Assembly: GCA_963817515.1 (NCBI GenBank)
Contig: CAWFPJ010000010.1
Span: 248,001-312,000, forward strand
Source of the DNA: DATMNI01 sp963817515
GTDB lineage: Bacteria > Acidobacteriota > Terriglobia > Bryobacterales > Bryobacteraceae
Length of the DNA stretch: 64,000 nt
Reading direction: 5' to 3'
Shown: positions 1 to 8,407 of the stretch, piece by piece
Position numbering within the stretch: the stretch's first letter is position 1
How the letters are laid out: every line of letters starts with the position of its first letter
Made by a program: the position numbers and the translations under genes
The notes under the pieces: generated by a model
Database searches by the model: none
What the model was told of the DNA's origin: nothing
Seen by the model: the letters and a program-made list of their open reading frames with translations, nothing else

Positions 1-2
1 TC

Positions 3-987
3 AGGGTTTCTGCCGTTGTCTTCGTGGCGTTGGCGATCCTCGGCACCATCGCTTACCTGCTGACGGGCGGGACACTCCTTGAGTCCACCGCGACACTGTA
101 CCTGTACGTTTCCGATGCCACCGGGTTGGGGTCGGGATCGCCGGTGCGAGTTAACGGAATCGGCGTCGGCAAGGTGCAGTCGGTGCTGCTCTCCGGCTCC
201 ACCAATCCGGATCGCGTGGTCAAGATCACGATGATCGTGGAGCGTGAACGCCTGGCGAACATTACCGGTTGACTCCACGGCGCAAGTCGCGTCCGAAACC
301 GCGATTGGTGACAAGTATGTAGCCATCAGCAGCGGCACGAGCGCCGGCCACGTTCAGCCCAACGGTGAGGTCACTCTGCAGCGTTCGTCGGAACTGCTGA
401 AGACGCTGGACATCGGACAGTTTCAGAAACAGGTGGATGGGCTCGACGCGGTAATCGGCGATATTGAGCAAGGCAAGAGCCTCGTAGGAGAGCTCGTCAC
501 CGGCGACAACATTTATCGCAGCCTGCTTAACCGCATTGGGGAGATTGAGCGTGCGGTCAGGGCGGTAGCCGTAACCAATAGTGCGATGGGGCGCGAACTC
601 TATACGGACGAGTTGTACCGGCAGATTCACGATCCCCTGGCGAAACTCGACCATAGCCTGGCGCAGATACAAGCGGGGCAGGGCGGCATGGGGCAATTTC
701 TGCGGGATCCTGCGCAATACCAACAATTCCGCGGCGCCCTCGAGAATCTGAGAAGTTCGATGGCGGATCTCAGGAAGCAGCCCTTTATGAATTCTGAGCA
801 GGCGTATACGGACTGGAATCGTCAGGTGGCATCGCTAATCCGGACCGTGGACGACTTCAATGCGACTCCGATGATGGTCACTTCGGCGCTGTATGACAAT
901 CTGAACGGTGCCGCCACGCAGATGCAGCATACTATGAAGGAATTTCGGGAAAATCCGAAGAAATTTTTGCGCCTGAAAGTCTTCTGA
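3..987 (+). CDS. MlaD/MCE-family lipid transport protein, 5' end outside window, frameshifted
   Basis: Substrate-binding component of an Mla-type ABC lipid transporter that acts at the inner membrane and periplasm. The frame is open from base 3, so the true start lies upstream. A hydrophobic anchor (about bases 3-80) is followed by the MCE domain, with the typical PVRVNGIGVGKV motif near base 150 and DKYVAISSG near base 310, then a long helical tail to the stop. The MCE domain is split: one frame stops at 272, and the homologous continuation (LPVDSTAQV...) is in the next frame from about 262. A single extra base (or two missing) around 258-270 would explain this. MlaE/MlaF partners would be expected upstream, outside the window. 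The family call is strong; whether the break is mutation or sequence error is unknown. Confidence 0.8.
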
Positions 988-1005
988 GGAATTAACGAGC
1001 TTTCC

Positions 1006-1084
1006 CGGTAGCGCCGGCAATCTTGTTGCCGGTGGGTTATTCGGCATCCGGCAAGCACCGGCAACAAGATTGCCGGCGTTACCG
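1006..1084. repeat. Dispersed palindromic element, copy 1
   Basis: Two perfect or near-perfect 28-nt inverted arms (1006-1033 and 1057-1084) start with CGGTAGCGCCGGC and enclose a 23-nt loop. The reverse complement of the whole element is about 95% identical to the element at 54727-54806, including the loop, so this is a repeated unit and not a chance hairpin. It lies between the convergent mlaD and OmpA-like genes, where it could serve as a two-way transcription stop. Confidence 0.85.
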
Positions 1085-1138
1085 AAAAAGTGACATTGGG
1101 CGGTTTCGCCTGCCGTCTCAAACTGTGCCAGGACCTCA

Positions 1139-1164
1139 GGCAGGCGGCCAATCGACCGCCTGCC
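1139..1164 (-). terminator. Stem-loop just after the OmpA-like gene
   Basis: A 9-bp perfect stem (1139-1147 with 1156-1164, GGCAGGCGG/CCGCCTGCC) with an 8-nt loop lies 12 nt past the stop of the minus-strand OmpA-like gene. No clear U-run follows, so it may be a processing or Rho-assisted 3' end and not a classical intrinsic terminator. The 12-mer GGCGGTCGATTG within it recurs in the secD-secF gap. Confidence 0.4.
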
Positions 1165-1176
1165 GCAGTGCATCCA

Positions 1177-2802
1177 CTAGCGCTGATTCGAAGTCATCGA
1201 GCCGATCCCGATCGGTTCCCCCGAAACCACCATATCCACACGGCGGTTTCTTTGCCGGCCGGCGGCGGTGTCATTGGACGCCACAGGCTGCGCTTTGCCG
1301 AACCCTGTGGCGGTTACGGTCTCGCCGGGCACACCCTGGGTCACGATGTAATCGCGCACGGCACTGGCGCGCTGCTCGGAAAGTTTTTGGTTATATTCTT
1401 CGCTTCCAATGCTATCGGTGTGGCCTTCCAGTTGGATCGTCAGACCGGGGTAGGCTAGCAGGATACCGGAGACTTTAGCCAGTTTCTCGCGGGTGCCCGG
1501 TTTCAGCGTGTACTTGTTGAAGTCGAACAGAACGTCCGAGATGTTCACGATAAGGCCGCGCGCTGTCTCCTGCGTTTCGAGGATCATGTTCAATTGTTGA
1601 CGCAGCCGTTCTCGCAGCGCGAGCTTTTCCGCCTCGGCCTTCTGCGCGCTCAAACGAGCGGCTTCCGCCTCGGCGCGGGCGGCCAGTTGTTGTTGTTGCG
1701 CGGTGGCATTGGCGGCATCCGCGGCAGCCTTTTCCCGGGCGGCTAGAGCCGCGGCTTGTTCGGCCTGCGCCCGAGCCTGGTCGGCCGTACGGCGCTCCGC
1801 CTCAGCCAGCGCCCGGCGCTGCTCATCCAGTTTGGATTGCTCGGCGGACAGCCTGGCCAGCTCAGCGGACGCGCGTGCCTTGGCTTGCGCTTCGGCCTCA
1901 CGCGCCTTGCCTTCAGCCTCGCGCTGCGCGGCGGCAGCGCGCTCATTGGCCAGTTGTTCTTCCCGGATCTTCCGGTAGGTTATGATGCGCGCATCCTCGG
2001 CCATCTGAGTGGCTTCCCGCGCATTGGTCTCGGATTTTTTGCGGTCCTTGTTCTTGCTATGCAGGAAATCCTGAGCATTCTTCAGATCGATCAGGGCCTT
2101 CTGGAATGTGTCGCCGGCATATTTTTCGGCGCCCGCAAGGCGTGCGATTTCAACTGCATTTTCGGCCTGGGCCAGTTGCAGAGGTCCTTTAGGGTCTACC
2201 TTGACGGGCTTATACTCGGACCGGTTCATCACATATTGGCCGCGTTGCAGCAGTTCATACTTGGCTTCCACTTGTTGGATCGTGCCGGTGGTATCGTTGC
2301 GAACAAAGTTCTCGGCCACCACCACGTCACTGGGCTGCGTAACCGCAAAATACGGCTCTGCAGTGACGATAAGGCCAAACGATTGAAGATCGGTGGTAGA
2401 AAGTAACTTGGCATGGTCGCCGTCAAGGACCACTTCGCCCAAGTTGTTCGCACGGCCTTCCGGCGTGACCCCCCATAACACATAAGTCATGTACTCGGGA
2501 CCAAACTGGCTGGCAGGCGTCATGTGCTGCAACGAGGTCTCAATTTTGGTCGAGCCCATGCGGCTGTCTACGGACGCTTCGCCCTTGGCTGCGGGCATCA
2601 GCTCGGTACCGCGGAAATCAATGCGAGTGGTGCCGTTGCGATGGTTATAGTTGATCGCTTTAGTAGTGCGCGACACAACTGTGATGCGGAAAATGGGCAT
2701 CGGCTGTCCGGTCTGGACCGGCCGTGTATCTTGCTGGGTAGGATTGGGAACCTGCGCCAATAACGACGTGAGCGCAAAAAGTAACACAGTCGGTGTTTTC
2801 AT
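1177..2802 (-). CDS. OmpA-domain envelope protein with long coiled coil
   Basis: Secreted or envelope-anchored protein of 541 aa. The chosen ATG (2802) gives a short signal peptide (about residues 1-17); the open frame extends 20 codons further upstream but without a plausible leader. A beta-rich N-terminal half is followed by an Ala/Glu/Arg-rich coiled coil (about 290-410) and a C-terminal OmpA peptidoglycan-binding domain (about 425-540) with FDFNKYTLKPGTREKL, the GHTDSIG motif and NQKLSEQRA. In this architecture the OmpA domain grips peptidoglycan and the coiled coil spans the periplasm. It is divergent from tgt and convergent with mlaD. The role of the N-terminal half is unknown. There is no sign of damage. 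Confidence 0.85.
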   Translation of the reverse strand: MKTPTVLLFALTSLLAQVPNPTQQDTRPVQTGQPMPIFRITVVSRTTKAINYNHRNGTTRIDFRGTELMPAAKGEASVDSRMGSTKIETSLQHMTPASQFGPEYMTYVLWGVTPEGRANNLGEVVLDGDHAKLLSTTDLQSFGLIVTAEPYFAVTQPSDVVVAENFVRNDTTGTIQQVEAKYELLQRGQYVMNRSEYKPVKVDPKGPLQLAQAENAVEIARLAGAEKYAGDTFQKALIDLKNAQDFLHSKNKDRKKSETNAREATQMAEDARIITYRKIREEQLANERAAAAQREAEGKAREAEAQAKARASAELARLSAEQSKLDEQRRALAEAERRTADQARAQAEQAAALAAREKAAADAANATAQQQQLAARAEAEAARLSAQKAEAEKLALRERLRQQLNMILETQETARGLIVNISDVLFDFNKYTLKPGTREKLAKVSGILLAYPGLTIQLEGHTDSIGSEEYNQKLSEQRASAVRDYIVTQGVPGETVTATGFGKAQPVASNDTAAGRQRNRRVDMVVSGEPIGIGSMTSNQR

Positions 2803-2888
2803 CTTCGCTACATCCCTTCGAAAAAAAACTTGCAAACGGATTGCCGATGTAAAGTAGAACACAGATCAATTCCCGCTGCGGAACCGTT

Positions 2889-2894
2889 TACAAT
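2889..2894 (+). promoter_or_regulatory. -10-like hexamer before tgt
   Basis: TACAAT ends 5 nt before the TTG start of tgt, and there is no Shine-Dalgarno sequence between. If used as a sigma70 -10 box, transcription would begin at or near the start codon (leaderless mRNA). No good -35 hexamer is visible at 16-18 nt. Confidence 0.35.
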
Positions 2895-2899
2895 CGAAT

Positions 2900-4087
2900 T
2901 TGTCCCAAATCTCTTTCGAAGTGGTGGCCGAGTGCTCGCAAACCCACGCCCGTGCCGGCCTCCTCCATACGCCGCATGGCACCATTGAGACGCCGGTTTT
3001 TATGCCGGTGGGAACGCAGGCCACGGTCAAAGGGCTCACCCAGAGGGACCTCAGTGAAGAACTTGGCGTGCGGATTTTACTCGCCAATACTTACCATCTA
3101 TACCTGCGGCCCGGGCACCAGTTGATTCGGCAGATGGGCGGTTTGCATCGCTTCATGTCGTGGCCTAATGCCATCCTCACGGACTCCGGCGGGTTCCAGG
3201 TTTTCAGCCTTAGCGGGCTGCGCAAAATCGATGAAGACGGCGTAGTCTTCCGCTCGCACCTGAATGGCGACCTGCATACCTTCACGCCGGAGTCCACCGT
3301 CGATGTGCAGCTGGCGTTGGGCAGCGACATCCTCATGGTGCTCGACGAATGTGTGGAGTATCCGGTCAGCCATGAGTACGCGCGCCAAAGCATGCACCGC
3401 ACCGTGCGGTGGGCGCGCCAGGCCAATGCATATTTTGGGCGGTGCATGGCTGAGAATTCTGAGCCGGCGCTATTTCCACATGGCCTGTTTCCGATTGTCC
3501 AGGGCTCCATGTTCCCCGATCTGCGGCGCGAGTGCGCCCGGGCGCTGCTGGATCTGGAGGCCGGCGGCAGCGCAAGCATGGCAGGATATGCCGGCGTTGC
3601 AGGGTATGCCATAGGTGGGCTTTCCGTGGGTGAACCGCGCCCGCTCAGCCTGGAGGCCGTGGAGGCCACAGAGGATATTCTGCCGCGCAGTAAGCCCCGC
3701 TATGCCATGGGAGTCGGGATGCCGGCGGAGCTTCCGGAATACGTAGCCCGCGGCGTGGATATGATGGATTGCGTTCTGCCCTCACGCAACGCGCGAAACG
3801 GCTACCTGTTCACTTCCGAAGGCCGTGTCATCATCAAGAACAACCGTTACAAGGACGACCCGCGCCCGCTTGACGAAAAATGCCAGTGCTATACTTGTAG
3901 AAGCTACTCCCGAGCATACCTTCGCCACCTGTTCCAGTCCGGGGAGATTTTATTTGCGGTACTGGCCACCCGGCACAATGTCCGGCGGTACCTTGACATC
4001 ATGCAGGAGATTAGGCAGGCTATAATATCGGATTCATATCCAGAATATTTGAGGTGTGTGCGCTCCGCGTCTGTTGATGCAGGGTAG
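2900..4087 (+). CDS. tgt: tRNA-guanine transglycosylase
   Basis: Exchanges guanine-34 for preQ1 in tRNAs with GUN anticodons, the committed tRNA step of queuosine synthesis. At 395 aa it is close to the usual bacterial length. DSGGFQVFSL (Asp95 as general base), GGLSVGEP in the substrate pocket, GVDMMDCVLPSRNARNG with the nucleophilic Asp, and the C-terminal zinc site CQCYTC...RHL are all present. The start is TTG (2900): the reading frame is in register with the family N-terminus, and there is no obvious ribosome site, fitting a leaderless start. It heads the conserved tgt-yajC-secD-secF group and is divergent from the OmpA-like gene. Confidence 0.95.
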   Translation: MSQISFEVVAECSQTHARAGLLHTPHGTIETPVFMPVGTQATVKGLTQRDLSEELGVRILLANTYHLYLRPGHQLIRQMGGLHRFMSWPNAILTDSGGFQVFSLSGLRKIDEDGVVFRSHLNGDLHTFTPESTVDVQLALGSDILMVLDECVEYPVSHEYARQSMHRTVRWARQANAYFGRCMAENSEPALFPHGLFPIVQGSMFPDLRRECARALLDLEAGGSASMAGYAGVAGYAIGGLSVGEPRPLSLEAVEATEDILPRSKPRYAMGVGMPAELPEYVARGVDMMDCVLPSRNARNGYLFTSEGRVIIKNNRYKDDPRPLDEKCQCYTCRSYSRAYLRHLFQSGEILFAVLATRHNVRRYLDIMQEIRQAIISDSYPEYLRCVRSASVDAG

Positions 4088-4119
4088 CGTTTTATCGGTT
4101 TGTTTTTGGGTCAAAACAC

Positions 4120-4434
4120 GTGGTTCTTAACCTTCTCCTTTTGCAAAGTGCGCCTGCCAACTCGATGTTGGGCTTCCTCCCCATCCTGCTGATCTTCGGA
4201 ATTTTTTATTTCCTTCTGTTTCTTCCCATGCAGCGCCAGCGCAAGCAAACGCAGAAGATGCTGGCCGGGCTGCAGAATGGAAATGTGGTGGTGACCAGCG
4301 GAGGCATCGTCGGAACGGTTGTTGCCATTGAAAATGACGATACCCTGGTCTTACGCGTGAAGCCGGATAATGTCAAAATCCAGGTGGCGCGAAGCTCGGT
4401 TTCAAGCCTGGTAACAAGCGACGGCAAGAAGTAG
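4120..4434 (+). CDS. yajC: Sec translocon accessory protein YajC
   Basis: Small inner-membrane subunit that associates with SecDF. It is 104 aa with a GTG start. One N-terminal membrane helix (about residues 17-36, LPILLIFGIFYFLLFL) is followed by a basic cytosolic tail with the family hallmark VVVTSGGIVGTVVAIENDD. It sits 32 nt after tgt and 30 nt before secD, the classical order, so it is presumably co-transcribed. Confidence 0.95.
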   Translation: MVLNLLLLQSAPANSMLGFLPILLIFGIFYFLLFLPMQRQRKQTQKMLAGLQNGNVVVTSGGIVGTVVAIENDDTLVLRVKPDNVKIQVARSSVSSLVTSDGKK

Positions 4435-4464
4435 TGAATATTTAAGGGCAGGTTTTCAACTCCG

Positions 4465-6081
4465 ATGAAGAAAAATCTAACGGCGCGGACCGTGATCATT
4501 GTCTTAACGATTTTGATCTGTGTGCTCGGCATCATCGACTTTCCCAAGTCGGCGGCCGACTTGAAGAAGAACATCCGCGACAACATCCGGCTCGGGTTGG
4601 ATCTCAAGGGCGGCACCCATCTGGTGATGCAGGTCCAGGTACAGGATGCGGTGAAGGCCGATGGCGAACAGACCTCGGAACGGCTCAAGGAAGACCTCAA
4701 GAAACAGAACATCACCTGGAACGGTATGGACGTCAATGAGGTGACCAGGGTTGAGGACTCGGACAAGATTGCGATCTCTATTAAGGGTGTGCCCGCAACC
4801 CAGTCGAGCGCCTTCCGCAGTCTGGTTACCGAGCGCTACCCGGGTTACGTCCTGACCGCCCAGAATTCCACCGATTACTCAATGCAGCTCAAGGCATCCG
4901 ACCTGCTTGACCTGAAGGCCGACACCGTCAAGCGCGCCGTGGATACCATCGGCAATCGTATCGACGAACTCGGCCTGGCGGAGAAGTCGGTACAGCCCTA
5001 CGGTTCCGGCTCGACCTACCAGATCCTGATTCAATTGCCGGGTGTGGACGACCCTGCGCGCGCTAAGGAGTTGATCGGCACGGCCGCGGTTCTGGAGATC
5101 TGCGACGTGAAGGACGGCCCCTATGCCAGCCGCGACGCAGCCCTGGGTCAACATGGCGGCGTTTTGCCGTTGGGCACCAAGCTGGTGAAGTCGAAACCCC
5201 GGGGCACCGGTGAAGGCGAGCAGTGGTACCTGGTTAACAAGGCGGCCGTCATCAGCGGACGTGAAATGCGCAACGCGCGCCCCGGACAGGACGACATGCG
5301 CAAGTGGGAAACCAGTTTTAATCTGTCGCCGGATGGGGGCAGGCGCTTCGGGCGGTACACCGAAGCCAATATCGGCAACAAGCTGGCAGTTGTTCTGGAC
5401 GGCCAGGCGGTCAGCGTAGCCACGATTCAGAACAAGATTGAGGATTCCGGCCGCATCACCGGCTTGGGGAGCGAAGATGAAGCTGTCGACCTGTCGCGGT
5501 ACCTGCGATCCGGTTCTCTGCCGGCAGCCGTCATTCCCAACGAAGAGCGCTCCATCGGGCCATCCCTGGGGGCGGATTCCATCAGCGAAGGCATCAATGC
5601 CGGTGTCGCCGGATTAGTGGCGGTGGTATTGGTAATGTTGGTGTACTACAAGCGTAGCGGCGTGAATGCCGTTTTGGCTTTGATTCTGAATACGGTTATT
5701 TTGCTGGCCGCGGTCTCCTACTTTCATGCCGTGCTGACGCTGCCGGGAATCGCCGGCATCATTCTGACAATTGGTATGGCGGTGGATTCTAACGTGTTGA
5801 TTTTCGAACGTATACGCGAGGAATTACGATCCGGCAAGGCGGTCATCGCGGCCGTGGAAAACGGCTTCAACAAGGCGTGGTGGACCATCGTCGACACCCA
5901 TGTCACCACGGTGGTTTCCTGCGCCTTCCTGTTTTTGTTCGGCGAAGGTCCGGTTCGGGGATTCGCGGTAACCTTGACGATCGGTTTGATCGCCAATGTC
6001 TTCACCGCGGTTTTTGTTTCCAAGACCATCTTCGATTACGAATTGTCCGGCGGGCGCCAGTTACAGGAGCTCAGCATTTAG
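4465..6081 (+). CDS. secD: Protein translocase subunit SecD
   Basis: Proton-motive-force-driven accessory subunit of the Sec translocon that helps release exported proteins on the periplasmic side. It is 538 aa. One N-terminal membrane helix is followed by the RLGLDLKGGTHLV motif (about 45-60), the periplasmic P1 region, then five further membrane helices (about 370-530) with GIILTIGMAVDSNVLIFERI near residue 440, the conserved SecD transmembrane-4 signature. The frame is intact. It is followed by secF after a 149-nt gap that holds a hairpin. Confidence 0.95.
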   Translation: MKKNLTARTVIIVLTILICVLGIIDFPKSAADLKKNIRDNIRLGLDLKGGTHLVMQVQVQDAVKADGEQTSERLKEDLKKQNITWNGMDVNEVTRVEDSDKIAISIKGVPATQSSAFRSLVTERYPGYVLTAQNSTDYSMQLKASDLLDLKADTVKRAVDTIGNRIDELGLAEKSVQPYGSGSTYQILIQLPGVDDPARAKELIGTAAVLEICDVKDGPYASRDAALGQHGGVLPLGTKLVKSKPRGTGEGEQWYLVNKAAVISGREMRNARPGQDDMRKWETSFNLSPDGGRRFGRYTEANIGNKLAVVLDGQAVSVATIQNKIEDSGRITGLGSEDEAVDLSRYLRSGSLPAAVIPNEERSIGPSLGADSISEGINAGVAGLVAVVLVMLVYYKRSGVNAVLALILNTVILLAAVSYFHAVLTLPGIAGIILTIGMAVDSNVLIFERIREELRSGKAVIAAVENGFNKAWWTIVDTHVTTVVSCAFLFLFGEGPVRGFAVTLTIGLIANVFTAVFVSKTIFDYELSGGRQLQELSI

Positions 6082-6111
6082 GGAATCGTGTGGGCCGGGT
6101 TGCCAGCCGGC

Positions 6112-6130
6112 GGTCGATTGTCAATCGGCC
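6112..6130 (+). repeat. Hairpin in the secD-secF gap
   Basis: GGTCGATTG and CAATCGGCC are inverted around one base, with one G-U pair. The preceding bases extend the word to GGCGGTCGATTG, the same 12-mer found in the stem-loop at 1139-1164, suggesting a second short repeat family. It may trim or partly terminate the message between secD and secF. Confidence 0.4.
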
Positions 6131-6230
6131 CAGTTGCAATGTTTGGAGTGAGCGGTTGAGCCGCTTGGGAACAAATTCTAAAGGGCCGGTGTCTAAACCT
6201 CACGGACGATACCGGCACGGCTAAGGTTCG

Positions 6231-7457
6231 ATGGAATTATTCAAGAATACGAACTATGATTTTCTAGGCAAGAAGTGGCCGTTCATTATTGCCTCGCTGG
6301 TTCTCACGGTTGCCGGGTTCGCCAGTATCGCCATGCGGGGCGGCATCAAGTATGGGATCGATTTTAAGGGCGGCGCCCTGATGACGGTCAAATTCGCCGA
6401 CACTCCGCCGCTTGAAAAAATTCGCTCCATGATGCCGGGCATCAGCGTTCAGAATTTTACCGATCCGCAAGCCAGAAATGAGGTCGAGATCGGAATTGAA
6501 CTCCAGGAAGAGCGGCAATTGAGCACCAACCGCCAGAAGATGGAGAATGCGTTGTCCAGTACTTTCGGCCAGCCCAACAGCGGGAAGCTGGATTTCAATA
6601 ATGCCAGCCAGCAGGTTCTGATCGGCCGGCTGCGGGAGCCCCTGGCCCGCAACGGCGTGGCGATGAGTGAGCCGCAGCTCCAGAAACTGGTGTCGGATTT
6701 GCTGAACTTCCGCAACACGCCGCCGCGATCCGGGTTGATCTCAGATTTTAACCAATTGTCTTCCGTGCCCGGTGTGAATCCTGGTATTATTAACACACTC
6801 AAACAGGAGTGTTATCTGGCTCCCTATACCGTGATCAAGACGGAGATGGTTGGCCCCAAAGTCGGGGCGGAGTTGCGCACCAAGGCCGTGCTGGCCACTC
6901 TGTACGCACTTGCCGGCATGCTGGCATACATCGCATTCCGGTTCGAATGGATCTACGGTCTGGGCGCCGTGATCGCAGTTTTCCATGACACCCTGATCAC
7001 GATCGGCCTGTTTTCTCTCTTTGGCGAAGAGATTGACATGACCGTCATCGCCGCCCTCCTCACCCTGGTGGGCTACTCGATGAACGACACTATCGTGATT
7101 TTCGACCGCATTCGGGAAAATTTGAAAATTTCCCGGCGCGAACCTCTGGAATCGGTCATGAACCGGAGCGTCAACCAGACGCTGAGCCGGACCATCATGA
7201 CGTCGGGGCTGACTTTCCTGACGATCGTCGCGCTTTTCCTGTTCGGCGGCCCCGTATTGCACGCATTTTCGTTTGCTTTGGTCTGCGGAGTTCTGGTAGG
7301 AACATATTCTTCGGTTTTTGTTGCCAGCCCGATCGTGCTTTTCTGGCATAATTACACAGATAAACGGAAGAATCAGCGGGCGCCGGTGGTTGCGGCTTCG
7401 CCGGCGGCCCAGCCCGCAGCCACTCCCCGCACCCGTCCCACCAGGGCGGTTAAGTAG
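6231..7457 (+). CDS. secF: Protein translocase subunit SecF
   Basis: Partner of SecD in the inner membrane. It is 408 aa, longer than the roughly 310-320 aa of well-studied SecF. The N-terminal helix is followed by GGIKYGIDFKGG (about 35-47). The C-terminal membrane block carries LVGYSMNDTIVIFDRIREN (about 280-298), the SecF signature. The extra length lies in the first periplasmic region (about 95-190), including a Pro/Gly turn SSVPGVNPG that resembles a helix-hairpin-helix. A C-terminal Pro/Ala/Arg tail is present. The frame is intact. Confidence 0.95.
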   Translation: MELFKNTNYDFLGKKWPFIIASLVLTVAGFASIAMRGGIKYGIDFKGGALMTVKFADTPPLEKIRSMMPGISVQNFTDPQARNEVEIGIELQEERQLSTNRQKMENALSSTFGQPNSGKLDFNNASQQVLIGRLREPLARNGVAMSEPQLQKLVSDLLNFRNTPPRSGLISDFNQLSSVPGVNPGIINTLKQECYLAPYTVIKTEMVGPKVGAELRTKAVLATLYALAGMLAYIAFRFEWIYGLGAVIAVFHDTLITIGLFSLFGEEIDMTVIAALLTLVGYSMNDTIVIFDRIRENLKISRREPLESVMNRSVNQTLSRTIMTSGLTFLTIVALFLFGGPVLHAFSFALVCGVLVGTYSSVFVASPIVLFWHNYTDKRKNQRAPVVAASPAAQPAATPRTRPTRAVK

Positions 7458-7574
7458 CGTGGTTGAGTGGAGCATTGGTTGAGCAGCGTGGCTTGAGTAA
7501 CGTGTTTTAAGAAGAAGAGGCGGTGGAGCGGGCACAAATTTTGGCTTTCCGCCGTCATAAGGAAAAGGAACCTT

Positions 7575-8336
7575 ATGTTTGAACAAACCTTCGTAGATGG
7601 TGGAAAGACCAAGAAGCCCTGGACGGTTTTGGTCGCGTTTATCGCGCAGGTCATCTTTATGACTTTCGCGGTGCTCGTTCCGATGATCTGGTTCGATGTG
7701 CTTCCCAAGACAACTTTAACCAGTTTTCTGGTGGCGCCTCCTCCCCCGCCGCCTCCACCTCCTCCTCCCGCAGCACCGGCTCCCGTGAAGATTGTGAAGG
7801 TGATTCCGCGCCAGTTTGACGCCGGCAGATTGATGGCGCCGAAGACGGTCCCCAAGGAAATCGCGACCATTAAAGAAGAGGAACTTCCTCCCGTCACCTC
7901 GGGTGCGGTGGGTGTGGTCGGTGGTGTCCCGGGCGGCGTCGCTGGTGGAACTCCGGGCGGCGTGCTGGGCGGTATCATCGGTTCGGTTCCCTCGGCAGCG
8001 CCTCCGCCGCCGCCTCCTCCTCCGGCTCCCAAGAAGGAGACACCCAAGCGTATTACTATCGGCGGCAACGTTCAGCAGGCCAAGTTGGTTAAGCAGCCTA
8101 AGCCCGTCTATCCGCCCCTGGCCAAGCAGGCCCGCATTTCGGGCGTAGTGCACCTGGCGGCCGTGATCTCCAAGGACGGCACCATTCAGGATCTTAAGGC
8201 GGTCGGCGGCCATCCGCTGCTGATCCCTGCCGCGCTCGAGGCGGTGAGACAGTGGGTATACCAACCGACCCTTCTCAACGGAGAGCCGGTTGAGGTGGTA
8301 ACTCAGATCGACGTGAATTTCACGTTGAGCCAGTAG
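7575..8336 (+). CDS. tonB: Energy transducer TonB (first copy)
   Basis: Couples the inner-membrane ExbB/ExbD motor to outer-membrane receptors. It is 253 aa: one N-terminal membrane helix (about 20-43), two poly-proline tracts, a GGV/PGG-rich linker (about 115-135), and a C-terminal TonB domain (about 165-253) with KPVYPPLAKQARISGVV and the usual W-Y-P...NGEPVEV ending. The ribosome site AAGGAAAAGGAAC is well placed before the ATG. It is the first gene of tonB-exbB-exbD-exbD, directly downstream of secF. Confidence 0.92.
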   Translation: MFEQTFVDGGKTKKPWTVLVAFIAQVIFMTFAVLVPMIWFDVLPKTTLTSFLVAPPPPPPPPPPPAAPAPVKIVKVIPRQFDAGRLMAPKTVPKEIATIKEEELPPVTSGAVGVVGGVPGGVAGGTPGGVLGGIIGSVPSAAPPPPPPPPAPKKETPKRITIGGNVQQAKLVKQPKPVYPPLAKQARISGVVHLAAVISKDGTIQDLKAVGGHPLLIPAALEAVRQWVYQPTLLNGEPVEVVTQIDVNFTLSQ

Positions 8337-8343
8337 AATGATA

Positions 8344-8366
8344 CCGGTCCTGGTGGTACGGACCGG
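8344..8366 (+). other. Intergenic hairpin between tonB and exbB
   Basis: CCGGTCC and GGACCGG form a perfect 7-bp stem around a 9-nt loop, 7 nt after the tonB stop. An A-run and not a U-run follows, so processing or partial attenuation is more likely than intrinsic termination. It could set the tonB:exbB ratio. Confidence 0.4.
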
Positions 8367-8407
8367 CCGAATTTAAAAAATCAACTCGCAGGAGAGAAGA
8401 AAAAAAC

